Of a stretch of 64,000 nucleotides of DNA, positions 29,701 through 37,059 are shown piece after piece; within the stretch, counting starts at the first letter, position 1; every line of letters starts with the position of its first letter. The stretch is from Chitinophagaceae bacterium. GTDB lineage: Bacteria; Bacteroidota; Bacteroidia; Chitinophagales; Chitinophagaceae. The DNA lies in contig JAMLGU010000001.1 in NCBI GenBank assembly GCA_023957575.1, positions 372,001 through 436,000 of the forward strand. The letters are read 5' to 3'. A program made the translations under genes and the position numbers. Below the pieces are notes generated by a model. That model did not search any database, had not been told where the DNA came from, and saw only the letters and a program-made list of their open reading frames with translations.

Positions 29701-30595
29701 GGAAGATTTGAATTTCGGATTTAAGAGAGGTCGCTTTAAAGTAGAAAAACAAGTATATCAGAAATTGGAGAAAATGCTGATTGACAAGCTCAATTATTTA
29801 GTATTTAAAGATAAAGCACCCTACGAGCCGGGCGGCTTGTACAATGCTTTGCAGCTAACCAATAAATTTACCAGCTTTAAAGAGATGGGCAAACAAAGCG
29901 GCTTTCTGTTTTATGTTCCTGCCTGGAATACCAGCAAAATAGACCCTACCACAGGTTTTGTCAACCTGTTTGATACCCGATATGAAAACTTGGAAAAAGC
30001 AAAAACATTCTTTTCAAAATTTGAAGACATAAGGTTCAATCCGACTGAAAAATACTTTGAATTTGTAGTGGGAAATTATTCCGATTTTAATGCCAAAGCC
30101 GAAGGCACAAGGCAGGATTGGACGATTTGTAGTTTTGGTGAAAGAATTAAAACCTTTAGAAATCCTGATGCCAATAATCAATGGGATAATAAATTAATAC
30201 AACTTACCGAAGAATGGAAAGCCTTATTTGAAAAATACAAAATTGATTACAAAATCGAGCTAAAAGAGCAAATACTGCAACAAACCGAGGCCGGTTTTTT
30301 CAAAGCAGCCTTGGACTTGTTTAAACTGACCCTTCAAATGCGCAACAGCATCACCAATAGCGAAGTGGATTATTTAATCTCTCCGGTAAAGAACAAACAA
30401 GGCCGGTTTTTTGACAGCCGTCAGGCAGACGCAACCCAGCCCAAAGATGCCGATGCCAATGGAGCTTATCATATAGCTAAGAAAGGGTTGATGTGGTTAG
30501 AGCAAATCAATGCTTTCAATGGTGAGGATTGGAAGAAATTGGATTTAGATAAAACCAATAGAGGCTGGTTGCAATTTGTACAAGGCAAAAATTAA
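26735..30595 (+). CDS. cas12a: Cas12a (Cpf1), type V-A CRISPR effector nuclease
   Basis: A 1,286-residue crRNA-guided DNA nuclease, of normal Cas12a length. The N-terminus has the WED-I motif YQLSKTLRFELKPIGKTLE. The pre-crRNA-processing triad is intact: H826, K835 and K852 keep the same 9- and 17-residue spacing as H843/K852/K869 of FnCas12a. The RuvC residues are D899 in IGLDRGERHL, E990 in VVMEDLNFGFK and D1238/D1240 in DADANGAYHIA. The Nuc-domain arginine is R1203 in LTLQMRNS. By family it processes the array unaided, recognises a T-rich PAM and makes staggered double-strand cuts. It heads a run of genes that continues to cas2. Confidence 0.98.
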   Translation: MISNLTSFRNKYQLSKTLRFELKPIGKTLEHIQTKGLISEDEKRAESYQKMKKTIDGFHKHFIELAMSTVKLTKLEAFQELFNASPERKKEESYKKELEKVQDSLRKEIVKGFSTGEAKEIFAKIDKKELITELLEQWILQQKEEDIYFDEKFKNFTTYFGGFHENRKNMYSDKAQSTAIAFRLIHENLPKFLENIKIFEKVKAAPEVYEKCQTLYKEIEAYLNITQIDEAFELDYYNEVLTQKQIDVYNLIIGGRTAEEGKKKIQGLNEYINLYNQKQEKSKRIPKLKILYKQILSDRGSTSFMAESFSEDQEVLDAIEEYFKFYLLAFQADGKDDTENVLEKVKELLANLKEYDLSKIYLRNDTKITNISQKIFGNYGVFTTALEYYYATVVKPDFQKEYEKANQKKRDTLDKAQAQFVKQSYLSIELLQKAIDAYIVTIDKEEEIYKRYSPNCIADYFRDYFKAEKEEGKDKEFGLIDNIKAKYSCIQGLLGTDYPEDKKLVQQKEELFNIKAFLDSLMELLHFVKPLSLPNDSILEKDQNFYGQFEPWMEQLNGLIPLYNKVRNYATQKPYSEEKFKLNFENSTLLDGWDVNKEEANTSVLFMKEGNYYLGIMDKNQNKIFRNIPKATSENCFQKVNYKLLPGASKMLPKVFFSNKNIDFFNPNEEILRIRNHSTHTKGGTPQAGFEKLDFNIHDCHQMIDFFKESINKHPEWKNFGFEFSPTQNYESIDAFYREVEFQGYNISYTPIDESHIHQLVDEGKLYLFQIYNKDFSTYSKGKPNMHTMYWKALFDEKNLKDVVYKLNGQAEVFYRKSSIKNPVVHKANEAVANKNPLAEKKESVFEYDLVKDKRYTLDKFQFHIPITINFKVTGKEFINQDVLDFLHQNPDVNIIGLDRGERHLIYLTLINQKGEIILQESLNNITAENHPITTPYHELLDKKEKERDEARKSWGTIENIKELKEGYISQVVHKIAKLMVQYNAIVVMEDLNFGFKRGRFKVEKQVYQKLEKMLIDKLNYLVFKDKAPYEPGGLYNALQLTNKFTSFKEMGKQSGFLFYVPAWNTSKIDPTTGFVNLFDTRYENLEKAKTFFSKFEDIRFNPTEKYFEFVVGNYSDFNAKAEGTRQDWTICSFGERIKTFRNPDANNQWDNKLIQLTEEWKALFEKYKIDYKIELKEQILQQTEAGFFKAALDLFKLTLQMRNSITNSEVDYLISPVKNKQGRFFDSRQADATQPKDADANGAYHIAKKGLMWLEQINAFNGEDWKKLDLDKTNRGWLQFVQGKN

Positions 30596-30618
30596 TAATA
30601 AGTTCATAACAAATAATT

Positions 30619-33600
30619 ATGGAAAAATTTAAAATAACCAAAACCATTCGTTTTAAGTTAGCAAACTCAGAAGGTTCTATACTAAAAGATGAAATAACAA
30701 AACTCAATAACAATATAGAAAGCTTCGAAGTGAAAAATTTTATTGCTGAACTTTTTAACTTATTTGAAAAGTTAGAAGCATACCTATTCTTTACAGAAGA
30801 CAATGAGTTACAGGTAAGTGAGCATATTAATTTTAAAAAGAGTTGGTTAAGATTAAATGTAAAAAACGAATACTATAAGTTTTTGGAAAGCAAGGAACCA
30901 AATAAAATTATAAGTATTAAAGTCTCTGATATTCCGGGCTTAGAAGAAATTATCAAACAACGATTTGACGAAGTCAGAAAACAAATTAAAAAGCTAAATG
31001 AGTGTGAAAATCTTGACTTAAATCAACGAGCGAGAGATGAGCATATATCATTGCTCATAAAACAGATTGCTGGTCGAAACTCAATTCCTTTTTTCCTTTC
31101 TCTAGTAGAGCATACGGATAAAATGAAGGAGGAAGACGATGCAAGTATGTATTTGAAAAATAAAGCAGAGGTTATTAAAAACACCCTATTGGTAGCTATT
31201 CAAAAATATTTGCCCAATCAATCTCAAGGCCTATCCATTCTTAAAGCAAGTTTCAACTACTATACCATAAACAAAACACCCATTGATTTTCAAAAGAAGA
31301 AAGAGGAATTGGAAAAACAATTGGTTATAAAAATAGATAATGGGCGAATTCATGTTCAAGAACATAAAAAAGGGAAATTGGAATATGTTTCTCTTTTTGA
31401 TAAAAAAATGAATGAAGAAGTTGTAAAGATATTTAAGAAGGAATTAGCAAAGAACGAAAATGCAATATTAACCATTGGTCATAACCCTTTATCAGATGAA
31501 AAGACCTTCTCCCTTCGCCAATTTTTAAAACAGATAAAAGCCGAGCAGCGAAAAAAATTTGAAGAAGCCATTTGCGGCCCGGACTCAACCTATGAGCGAC
31601 TAAAACAAAATCCGGAACTTTTTCTGTTCAATAATATCTTAATTGGTGAGTACAACAATTACAAAAAACTTACTGAAGAAATTCAAGAGCTTGCCAACCA
31701 GAAAAATAATACTCAAGACGATGCTAAAAAAGAGCAACTCACAAGCACAATTAAGAGTAGGAAACAAAAAAGGGGTGAGCTTTTAGATTTTCAGAACAAG
31801 GATAACAAACAAGCATTCAAAACTTACAAGGGCTTTATAAGAAAATATACCGATGTAGCTCGAATACACGGCAAAACCCTTGCTTTACTCAAAAGCATAG
31901 AAAAAGAAAGCATAGAATCTGCCCTGCTTTCCCACTGGGCTTTGATTATAGAAAACAACCAGCAACACCAACTTGCTTTAATCCCTAAAGAAAAGGCTAA
32001 GCTTTGTAAAGAGTGGCTGGAAACTTCTCAAACTAACAATTCAGAACAAGATGCTATTATTTGGTTTGAGTCCTTACAATTAAGGAGTTTGAGAAAATTG
32101 TGCTTTGGCTTTGTCGAAAATAGAACCAATAGCTTTTATAAAGCAATAAGCCAGTCTCCGGAATTAAAAAAATATACATCTAAAAATGGCAGGGGGTTTA
32201 TTAAAGGGGAGTATGAATTTGAAGGTGATGAGCAAAAAATAATCCAATTCTATAAACATGTTCTTAGAACCAAGTACACCGAATCGGTTCTTAAACTGCC
32301 TTTCAAGGAAATGCAGGATACTATATTTGTTCAGGATTTTGAAAACTTAGACGAATTTAAGATTGCTTTAGAAAGGATAACCTACAAAAGATATGTTTGT
32401 AAGCCTGTCAATTACTTAGAAGAACTCAAAAAATTTAGCCCTAAAATCTTTAACATTACTTCACAAGATTTAGAAAAGGCAGAAGAAAAGAATCTAAAAC
32501 ATCATACCATTTTATGGAAAAAGTTTTGGACAAAGGAAAATGAGGTGAACCATTTCGCCTTTAGATTGAATCCGGAAATTCAGATTACCTACAGGTTGTC
32601 TAAGACAAGTAGGATGCTTAAATATGGGCATACTTCTTCACATTATGACCCTTCAAAAAAGAATCGTTACTTGCACCCTCAATTTACATTAGTTATCACC
32701 ATTTCGGAAAATTGCAATAGCAATGAACCAGAAATGAACTTTAAAACCGATGAAGAACTCGCTGAACAAATAACTGGGTACAATCAAAGATTAAGTACAG
32801 ATTTTAAATTTGCATTGGGTATTGACAATGGTGTTGCCGAGCTGGCCACTTTGGGGGTCTGCCATCCCGATTTTTTAAAGAAATCTGCACAGGAAAGATT
32901 AGAAACTTTTCAAAATATTAATGATTACGGATTTAAAACTCTTGAGATAAAAAATCCGTCTTATTATGAGCTATACAAAGGAAAAGACAAAAGAATTATT
33001 GCTCAAAATCCTTCCTATTTTTTGAATAAAGAAACTTATAAAGCGGTTTTTGATAAGACAGAGGAGGAGTTCAAGGCTATGTTTGCAAATCAATTTAAAG
33101 AAAAAACAAGCCTTTCCTTAAATCTTTCCATTGCCAAGGTTATAAATAACCAGTTGGTATCGAACGGCGATATTTACACCTTCTTCAATTTATGCCTAAA
33201 AGAAGCCCAAAGGCTGATTTATGAAATGAATGACCACTCAAAGATTACATCATCCATGCAGGTGGTATTAAAAACCAATGAACAGCTCAACCTAAATGAA
33301 AAATGGGCTTTTATTGAAAAAAATCACTCAGCAAAAAGGCTTACATCCTTGGAAACTAATGAACAAAGGAATAAATATATTGAATTTGTTTTTGAGGGAA
33401 AACATAATAATGATGAAGAGCTTAAAGATATTTTTAAAGGCATACAAATAAGAAGAAACTATACTCAAAGAGCTATCTATGCTATAAATTATATGGAAGA
33501 AGACGGTGCCATTTCAGATATAAAAATAGTATTCCAGCTTAAGCCACTCTTTAATCCTATTATGTGTGAGGAGGAAATTATGGATAAACTAAAGGAATTT

Positions 33601-34143
33601 AATGTAAAACAAATTTCGAATGAAGAATTAGACTTAAAACTTATTAACCTAAGAAAGGCAGTTGTATCTAATGCTATTGGAGTTATAGATTTTCTCTACA
33701 AAGCTTTTCAGGCTCGTTATGGGGGAGAAGGTATTATTGTCAAAGAGCATTTTAAACCTGAAGATGTTGATAATAAAGTGGCAGATTTCAGAGGCAATAT
33801 TTATCGTTTATTAGAGATGAAGTTGTACCAAAAATTTCAGAATTACGGTTTAGTCCCACCCATAAAAAGAATTTTATCACTAAGAGAAGAAAAGATAGGC
33901 ATAGAAAATATTCAAAACTTTGGAATTATCGGCTTTGTCAATCCACAGCATACGAGCAACCTGTGTCCTGTTTGTGAAAAGAACAGTATGCATCATACTA
34001 CAATTTGTCCGGAAAATTGCGGTTTTGACAGTATGGATAAATTTCATTCAAATGATGGAATAGCTGGTTTTAATATTGCCAAAAGAGGATTAGAAAAAAT
34101 ACGAAAAAATCAACTGATAAATAAATTAAACAAAACACAATAA
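30619..34143 (+). CDS. cas12a2: Cas12a2-like type V effector (RNA-activated RuvC nuclease)
   Basis: A 1,174-residue second effector starting 23 bp after cas12a. The N-terminus MEKFKITKTIRFKLAN parallels the Cas12a WED-I motif, but the rest of the sequence is very different. The RuvC residues are present: D736 in LGIDNGVAELATLG, E1043 in IIVKEHF and D1146 in SNDGIAGFNIAKRG. Between RuvC II and III lies a Cys4 zinc ribbon (C1116-x2-C1119, C1130-x3-C1134) in place of the Cas12a Nuc domain. That combination, plus tandem placement with cas12a, matches Cas12a2. Characterised Cas12a2 binds target RNA and then degrades ssRNA, ssDNA and dsDNA, causing dormancy or death. The Cas12a2 assignment is from motifs and context, not alignment. 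Confidence 0.85.
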   Translation: MEKFKITKTIRFKLANSEGSILKDEITKLNNNIESFEVKNFIAELFNLFEKLEAYLFFTEDNELQVSEHINFKKSWLRLNVKNEYYKFLESKEPNKIISIKVSDIPGLEEIIKQRFDEVRKQIKKLNECENLDLNQRARDEHISLLIKQIAGRNSIPFFLSLVEHTDKMKEEDDASMYLKNKAEVIKNTLLVAIQKYLPNQSQGLSILKASFNYYTINKTPIDFQKKKEELEKQLVIKIDNGRIHVQEHKKGKLEYVSLFDKKMNEEVVKIFKKELAKNENAILTIGHNPLSDEKTFSLRQFLKQIKAEQRKKFEEAICGPDSTYERLKQNPELFLFNNILIGEYNNYKKLTEEIQELANQKNNTQDDAKKEQLTSTIKSRKQKRGELLDFQNKDNKQAFKTYKGFIRKYTDVARIHGKTLALLKSIEKESIESALLSHWALIIENNQQHQLALIPKEKAKLCKEWLETSQTNNSEQDAIIWFESLQLRSLRKLCFGFVENRTNSFYKAISQSPELKKYTSKNGRGFIKGEYEFEGDEQKIIQFYKHVLRTKYTESVLKLPFKEMQDTIFVQDFENLDEFKIALERITYKRYVCKPVNYLEELKKFSPKIFNITSQDLEKAEEKNLKHHTILWKKFWTKENEVNHFAFRLNPEIQITYRLSKTSRMLKYGHTSSHYDPSKKNRYLHPQFTLVITISENCNSNEPEMNFKTDEELAEQITGYNQRLSTDFKFALGIDNGVAELATLGVCHPDFLKKSAQERLETFQNINDYGFKTLEIKNPSYYELYKGKDKRIIAQNPSYFLNKETYKAVFDKTEEEFKAMFANQFKEKTSLSLNLSIAKVINNQLVSNGDIYTFFNLCLKEAQRLIYEMNDHSKITSSMQVVLKTNEQLNLNEKWAFIEKNHSAKRLTSLETNEQRNKYIEFVFEGKHNNDEELKDIFKGIQIRRNYTQRAIYAINYMEEDGAISDIKIVFQLKPLFNPIMCEEEIMDKLKEFNVKQISNEELDLKLINLRKAVVSNAIGVIDFLYKAFQARYGGEGIIVKEHFKPEDVDNKVADFRGNIYRLLEMKLYQKFQNYGLVPPIKRILSLREEKIGIENIQNFGIIGFVNPQHTSNLCPVCEKNSMHHTTICPENCGFDSMDKFHSNDGIAGFNIAKRGLEKIRKNQLINKLNKTQ

Positions 34144-34147
34144 AACA

Positions 34148-35122
34148 ATGTCCGATATCCTATTATACCAAACCGAAAACGGTGCTAAAATTCAGGTAAA
34201 TCTGGAGAGCGAAACCGTTTGGCTTACACAAGCACAATTAGTAGCGTTGTATCAAAGCAGCAAAGCCAATGTGAGTGAGCATATCAAACATATTTTTGAA
34301 GAAGGCGAATTGAGTAAAGATTCAGTTGTTCGGAATTTCCGAACAACTGCCAACGATGGGAAAAATTACAATGTCGAACACTACAATCTTGACATGATTA
34401 TCTCCCTTGGCTATAGAATTAAATCGAGTATTGCCACCCAATTTCGTATTTGGGCTACCGAACGGCTGAAAGAATACATCATTAAAGGATTTGCCATAGA
34501 TAAAGAGCGGCTTCAAAACTTGGGTGGTGGCAATTATTGGAAAGAGCTTTTAGATACCATTCGGGATATACGAAGTAGCGAAAAAGTGATGTATCGGCAG
34601 GTTCTGGATTTGTATGCCACAGCGATTGACTATAATCCAAAGTCGGAAGAAAGCATTTTGTTTTTCAAAATGGTTCAAAACAAACTGCACTATGCGGCAC
34701 ATGGTAGCACCGCAGCCGAAACCATTTATTTTAGAGTAGATTCCGATAAACCTTTTGCCGGATTAACGCATTTTAAAGGCAGTCAACCCACTCAGGCAGA
34801 AGCAATGATAGCCAAAAATTATTTGCAAGTAGAAGAATTGAAAGTCTTGAACAATTTAGTGTCGGCATACTTCGATTTGGCAGAAATCAATGCCTTGGAG
34901 CGAAAGCCAATGAGGATGCAGGACTATGTTCAGGAATTAGACAGAGTCTTATCTATGGCAGGAAGGGCCTTGTTGCAAGGTGCAGGAAAAATAGCGCACC
35001 AGCAAGCACAGGAAAAGGCAATACAAGAATTTAAAAAGTATTATGCCAAAACCTTGAGTGAGGTAGAGCAGGCATATTTAGAACAAATTAAAACGATAGG
35101 GAAACAGGTAAAAGGTAAATAA
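34148..35122 (+). CDS. RhuM-family protein embedded in the CRISPR-Cas operon
   Basis: A 324-residue protein with the RhuM signature: TVWLTQAQLVALYQSSKANVSEHI (a helix-turn-helix-like N-terminus), DSVVRNFRTTANDGKNYNVEHYNLD, then ISLGYRIKSSIATQFRIWATE, and a helical C-terminal half ending in a possible coiled coil. RhuM was named from a Salmonella pathogenicity island, and relatives are often found as putative DNA-binding proteins in type I restriction clusters. Its biochemical activity is not established. It starts 4 bp after cas12a2 and ends 13 bp before cas4, so it is almost certainly co-transcribed with the cas genes. A regulatory, toxin or effector-guard role is speculative. Confidence 0.88.
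   Translation: MSDILLYQTENGAKIQVNLESETVWLTQAQLVALYQSSKANVSEHIKHIFEEGELSKDSVVRNFRTTANDGKNYNVEHYNLDMIISLGYRIKSSIATQFRIWATERLKEYIIKGFAIDKERLQNLGGGNYWKELLDTIRDIRSSEKVMYRQVLDLYATAIDYNPKSEESILFFKMVQNKLHYAAHGSTAAETIYFRVDSDKPFAGLTHFKGSQPTQAEAMIAKNYLQVEELKVLNNLVSAYFDLAEINALERKPMRMQDYVQELDRVLSMAGRALLQGAGKIAHQQAQEKAIQEFKKYYAKTLSEVEQAYLEQIKTIGKQVKGK
34323..34349. repeat. 27-bp perfect palindrome inside rhuM
   Basis: Two 13-bp arms, CAGTTGTTCGGAA and TTCCGAACAACTG, flank a single T. It lies in the codons for the SVVRNFRTTA signature of RhuM. It could be a binding site for the protein itself or a translational hairpin, or it may simply follow from the conserved protein motif. Confidence 0.7.
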
Positions 35123-35135
35123 ATGATTACTTGCT

Positions 35136-35696
35136 ATGGAATCCTACATCACCCTTTCCTTCCTCAATGATTTTATCTTCTGCCCCAGAAGTATCTATTT
35201 TCATCAGTTGTATGGAAGCTTTGCCGAAACGGTGTATAAGCAAAGCCCACAATACAAGGGTACAGCTGCACACGAAACCATAGACGAGCGGACATACAGC
35301 ACCTCCGCACACATCTTGCAAGGAATGGAAGTGTATAGTGAGCAGTACAATATCTGTGGTAAAATAGATGTTTTTGACAGCCTTAAAGGCAGACTAACCG
35401 AACGCAAAAGGGAAATCAAAACCATATATGATGGCTATATATTTCAGGTGTATGCCCAATGTTTCGCTTTAAGAGAGATGGGCTATGCTGTGAAAGAAAT
35501 TGTAATACACGATTTGGTGCACAATAAAAACTATCCCATTCCATTGCCGGAAAATGATGCCGCAATGCTGGCAAAGTTCGAACAATTGATAGCAGATATT
35601 CAAACCTTCGATTTAGAAACCACACCTTTTACGCCCTTGCTTTCAAAATGCCAAAACTGTATTTATAACCAATTATGCGATAAATCATTATGTTGA
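35136..35696 (+). CDS. cas4: Cas4, spacer-acquisition nuclease
   Basis: A 186-residue RecB-like PD-(D/E)xK nuclease with an iron-sulphur cluster. The cysteines are C16 (FIFCPRS) and C172, C175 and C181 near the C-terminus (CQNCIYNQLC). The nuclease core is visible as GKIDVFD, then LTERKREIK, then a Y-x3-Q helix (YIFQVYAQ). Cas4 trims prespacers and sets PAM choice and orientation during adaptation. It overlaps cas1 by 7 bp, typical of type V-A adaptation modules. Confidence 0.95.
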   Translation: MESYITLSFLNDFIFCPRSIYFHQLYGSFAETVYKQSPQYKGTAAHETIDERTYSTSAHILQGMEVYSEQYNICGKIDVFDSLKGRLTERKREIKTIYDGYIFQVYAQCFALREMGYAVKEIVIHDLVHNKNYPIPLPENDAAMLAKFEQLIADIQTFDLETTPFTPLLSKCQNCIYNQLCDKSLC

Positions 35697-36658
35697 GCCA
35701 TCCGGATTTTAAAGAAAAGAACATCATTATTGTTTTTTCAGAAGAAAAACAATATTTTTCATTCCGTAATGACAATTTATTAGTGTTTGACAGGGAAGAT
35801 AAAATCATTTTGCAAAGTACCTGCCATAGAATTCTGGCCTTATGGATAGTGGGTCATTGCAGTCTTAGCTCGGGGCTGATGGAGAGAAGCAAAAAGTTTG
35901 GTTTTCCAATTGTGTTGTTGTCTTTCAGCTTTAGAATGATTGGCAGTTGGAACGCTCCGACCGAGGGCAATTTCCTGCTTCGTAAAAAGCAATATGCTTA
36001 TCAGGACTGGACGATAGCCCGGCATCTGGTGCATAATAAATTGGAAAATCAGATTGCTACCCTAAACAGTATTCGTAAAAAATCCATTGCCTGCAAGGAG
36101 GCAATCGCCGCTTTGAGGAAGTATCAGCAGCAATTGCCTTTTGCTCAGGAACTTAGCGATATTATGGGCATTGAAGGTGTTGCCGCCAGGCTTTATTTTG
36201 AGCAATGGTTTTTTACGCTGCCCTGGAAAGGCAGAAGGCCCAGAGCCAAAACAGATACCATCAATGTCTTATTGGATATTGGATACACTTATTTGTTTTA
36301 TATGGTTGAAAACATGTTGCATCTTTATGGCTTCGATATCTATCAGGGCATTTATCATCGAAATTTTTATAACCGAAAATCATTGGTCTGCGACCTGCAA
36401 GAGCCTTTTAGATGTATTGTAGATCGTATTATTAAAAAAGCCTACGGTTTGGGGCAAATAAAAGATGAAGACTTTGTGCTCCAAAAAGGGCAGTATCAAC
36501 TTGCTTATAAAAAAAGCAAAGAATATACCCGATGGCTAATGGCAAGTATTTTAGAATACAAATCTGAAATATTTCTTTATTGTCAAAAATATTACCGTTG
36601 TTTTATTCAACAAAAGCCAATAGGAGAATATCCGATTTTTAAAATTAATAATCCCTAA
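35690..36658 (+). CDS. cas1: Cas1, CRISPR integrase
   Basis: A 322-residue Cas1 with the metal-binding residues E162 (MGIEGVAARLYF), H223 (GIYHRNFY) and D235 (VCDLQEPFR). It integrates new spacers at the leader end of the array as a complex with Cas2. The start codon is inside the cas4 stop region, so translation is coupled. The length and the motifs are intact. Confidence 0.97.
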   Translation: MLSHPDFKEKNIIIVFSEEKQYFSFRNDNLLVFDREDKIILQSTCHRILALWIVGHCSLSSGLMERSKKFGFPIVLLSFSFRMIGSWNAPTEGNFLLRKKQYAYQDWTIARHLVHNKLENQIATLNSIRKKSIACKEAIAALRKYQQQLPFAQELSDIMGIEGVAARLYFEQWFFTLPWKGRRPRAKTDTINVLLDIGYTYLFYMVENMLHLYGFDIYQGIYHRNFYNRKSLVCDLQEPFRCIVDRIIKKAYGLGQIKDEDFVLQKGQYQLAYKKSKEYTRWLMASILEYKSEIFLYCQKYYRCFIQQKPIGEYPIFKINNP

Positions 36659-36668
36659 AAATAATTAC

Positions 36669-36941
36669 ATGCTATTAGTTTCTTATGATATTAGTGAAGA
36701 TAAATTACGCACTAATTTTTCGAAATATTTATCTAAATTTGGAAGAAGAATGCAATATTCGGTTTTCGAGATAAAAAACAGCGACAGAATATTGAAAAAT
36801 ATTCAGGTAAAAATTGAAAATTATTTTGGTAAGCGATTTCAGCAGACAGATTCCGTTATTATATTTGAGTTGAGCAAAAGCTGTAAAATTACCAAATATG
36901 GCTACGCCAAAAATGATGATGAAGAACTCATCATTATATAA
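36669..36941 (+). CDS. cas2: Cas2
   Basis: A 90-residue Cas2 with the ferredoxin-like fold start MLLVSYDIS (conserved D7) and the RRMQYSVFEI strand typical of the family. It forms the structural centre of the Cas1-Cas2 integration complex. It ends 118 bp before the first repeat and is the last gene of the operon. Confidence 0.95.
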   Translation: MLLVSYDISEDKLRTNFSKYLSKFGRRMQYSVFEIKNSDRILKNIQVKIENYFGKRFQQTDSVIIFELSKSCKITKYGYAKNDDEELIII

Positions 36942-37059
36942 AAATTGCAAACCTCGGTCTTCATGCAGGAAAAATCTATTTTTTAAAGACAAATTGCTAT
37001 ATTTGCTCTGTGTATCTTAACAGAATACACTATTTTTCGGACAAAATGTCCGGTTATTA
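36942..37059 (+). promoter_or_regulatory. CRISPR leader with promoter and leader-end palindrome
   Basis: 118 bp between the cas2 stop and the first repeat. TATATTTG at 36998-37005 matches the Bacteroidota -7 consensus and would start the pre-crRNA about 50 bp before repeat 1. CGGACA-AAA-TGTCCG at 37038-37052 is a perfect inverted repeat 7 bp before the array and is a candidate integration anchor. The leader side is fixed by repeat orientation, since the processing hairpin is at the 3' end of each repeat, and by degenerate repeats at the far end. Confidence 0.7.

Noticed and set aside
30619..34143. The second effector as an IS605/TnpB transposon protein
   Set aside because: It is far too long, shares the Cas12a N-terminal motif, and is in frame and close-packed in the cas operon with no transposon ends.
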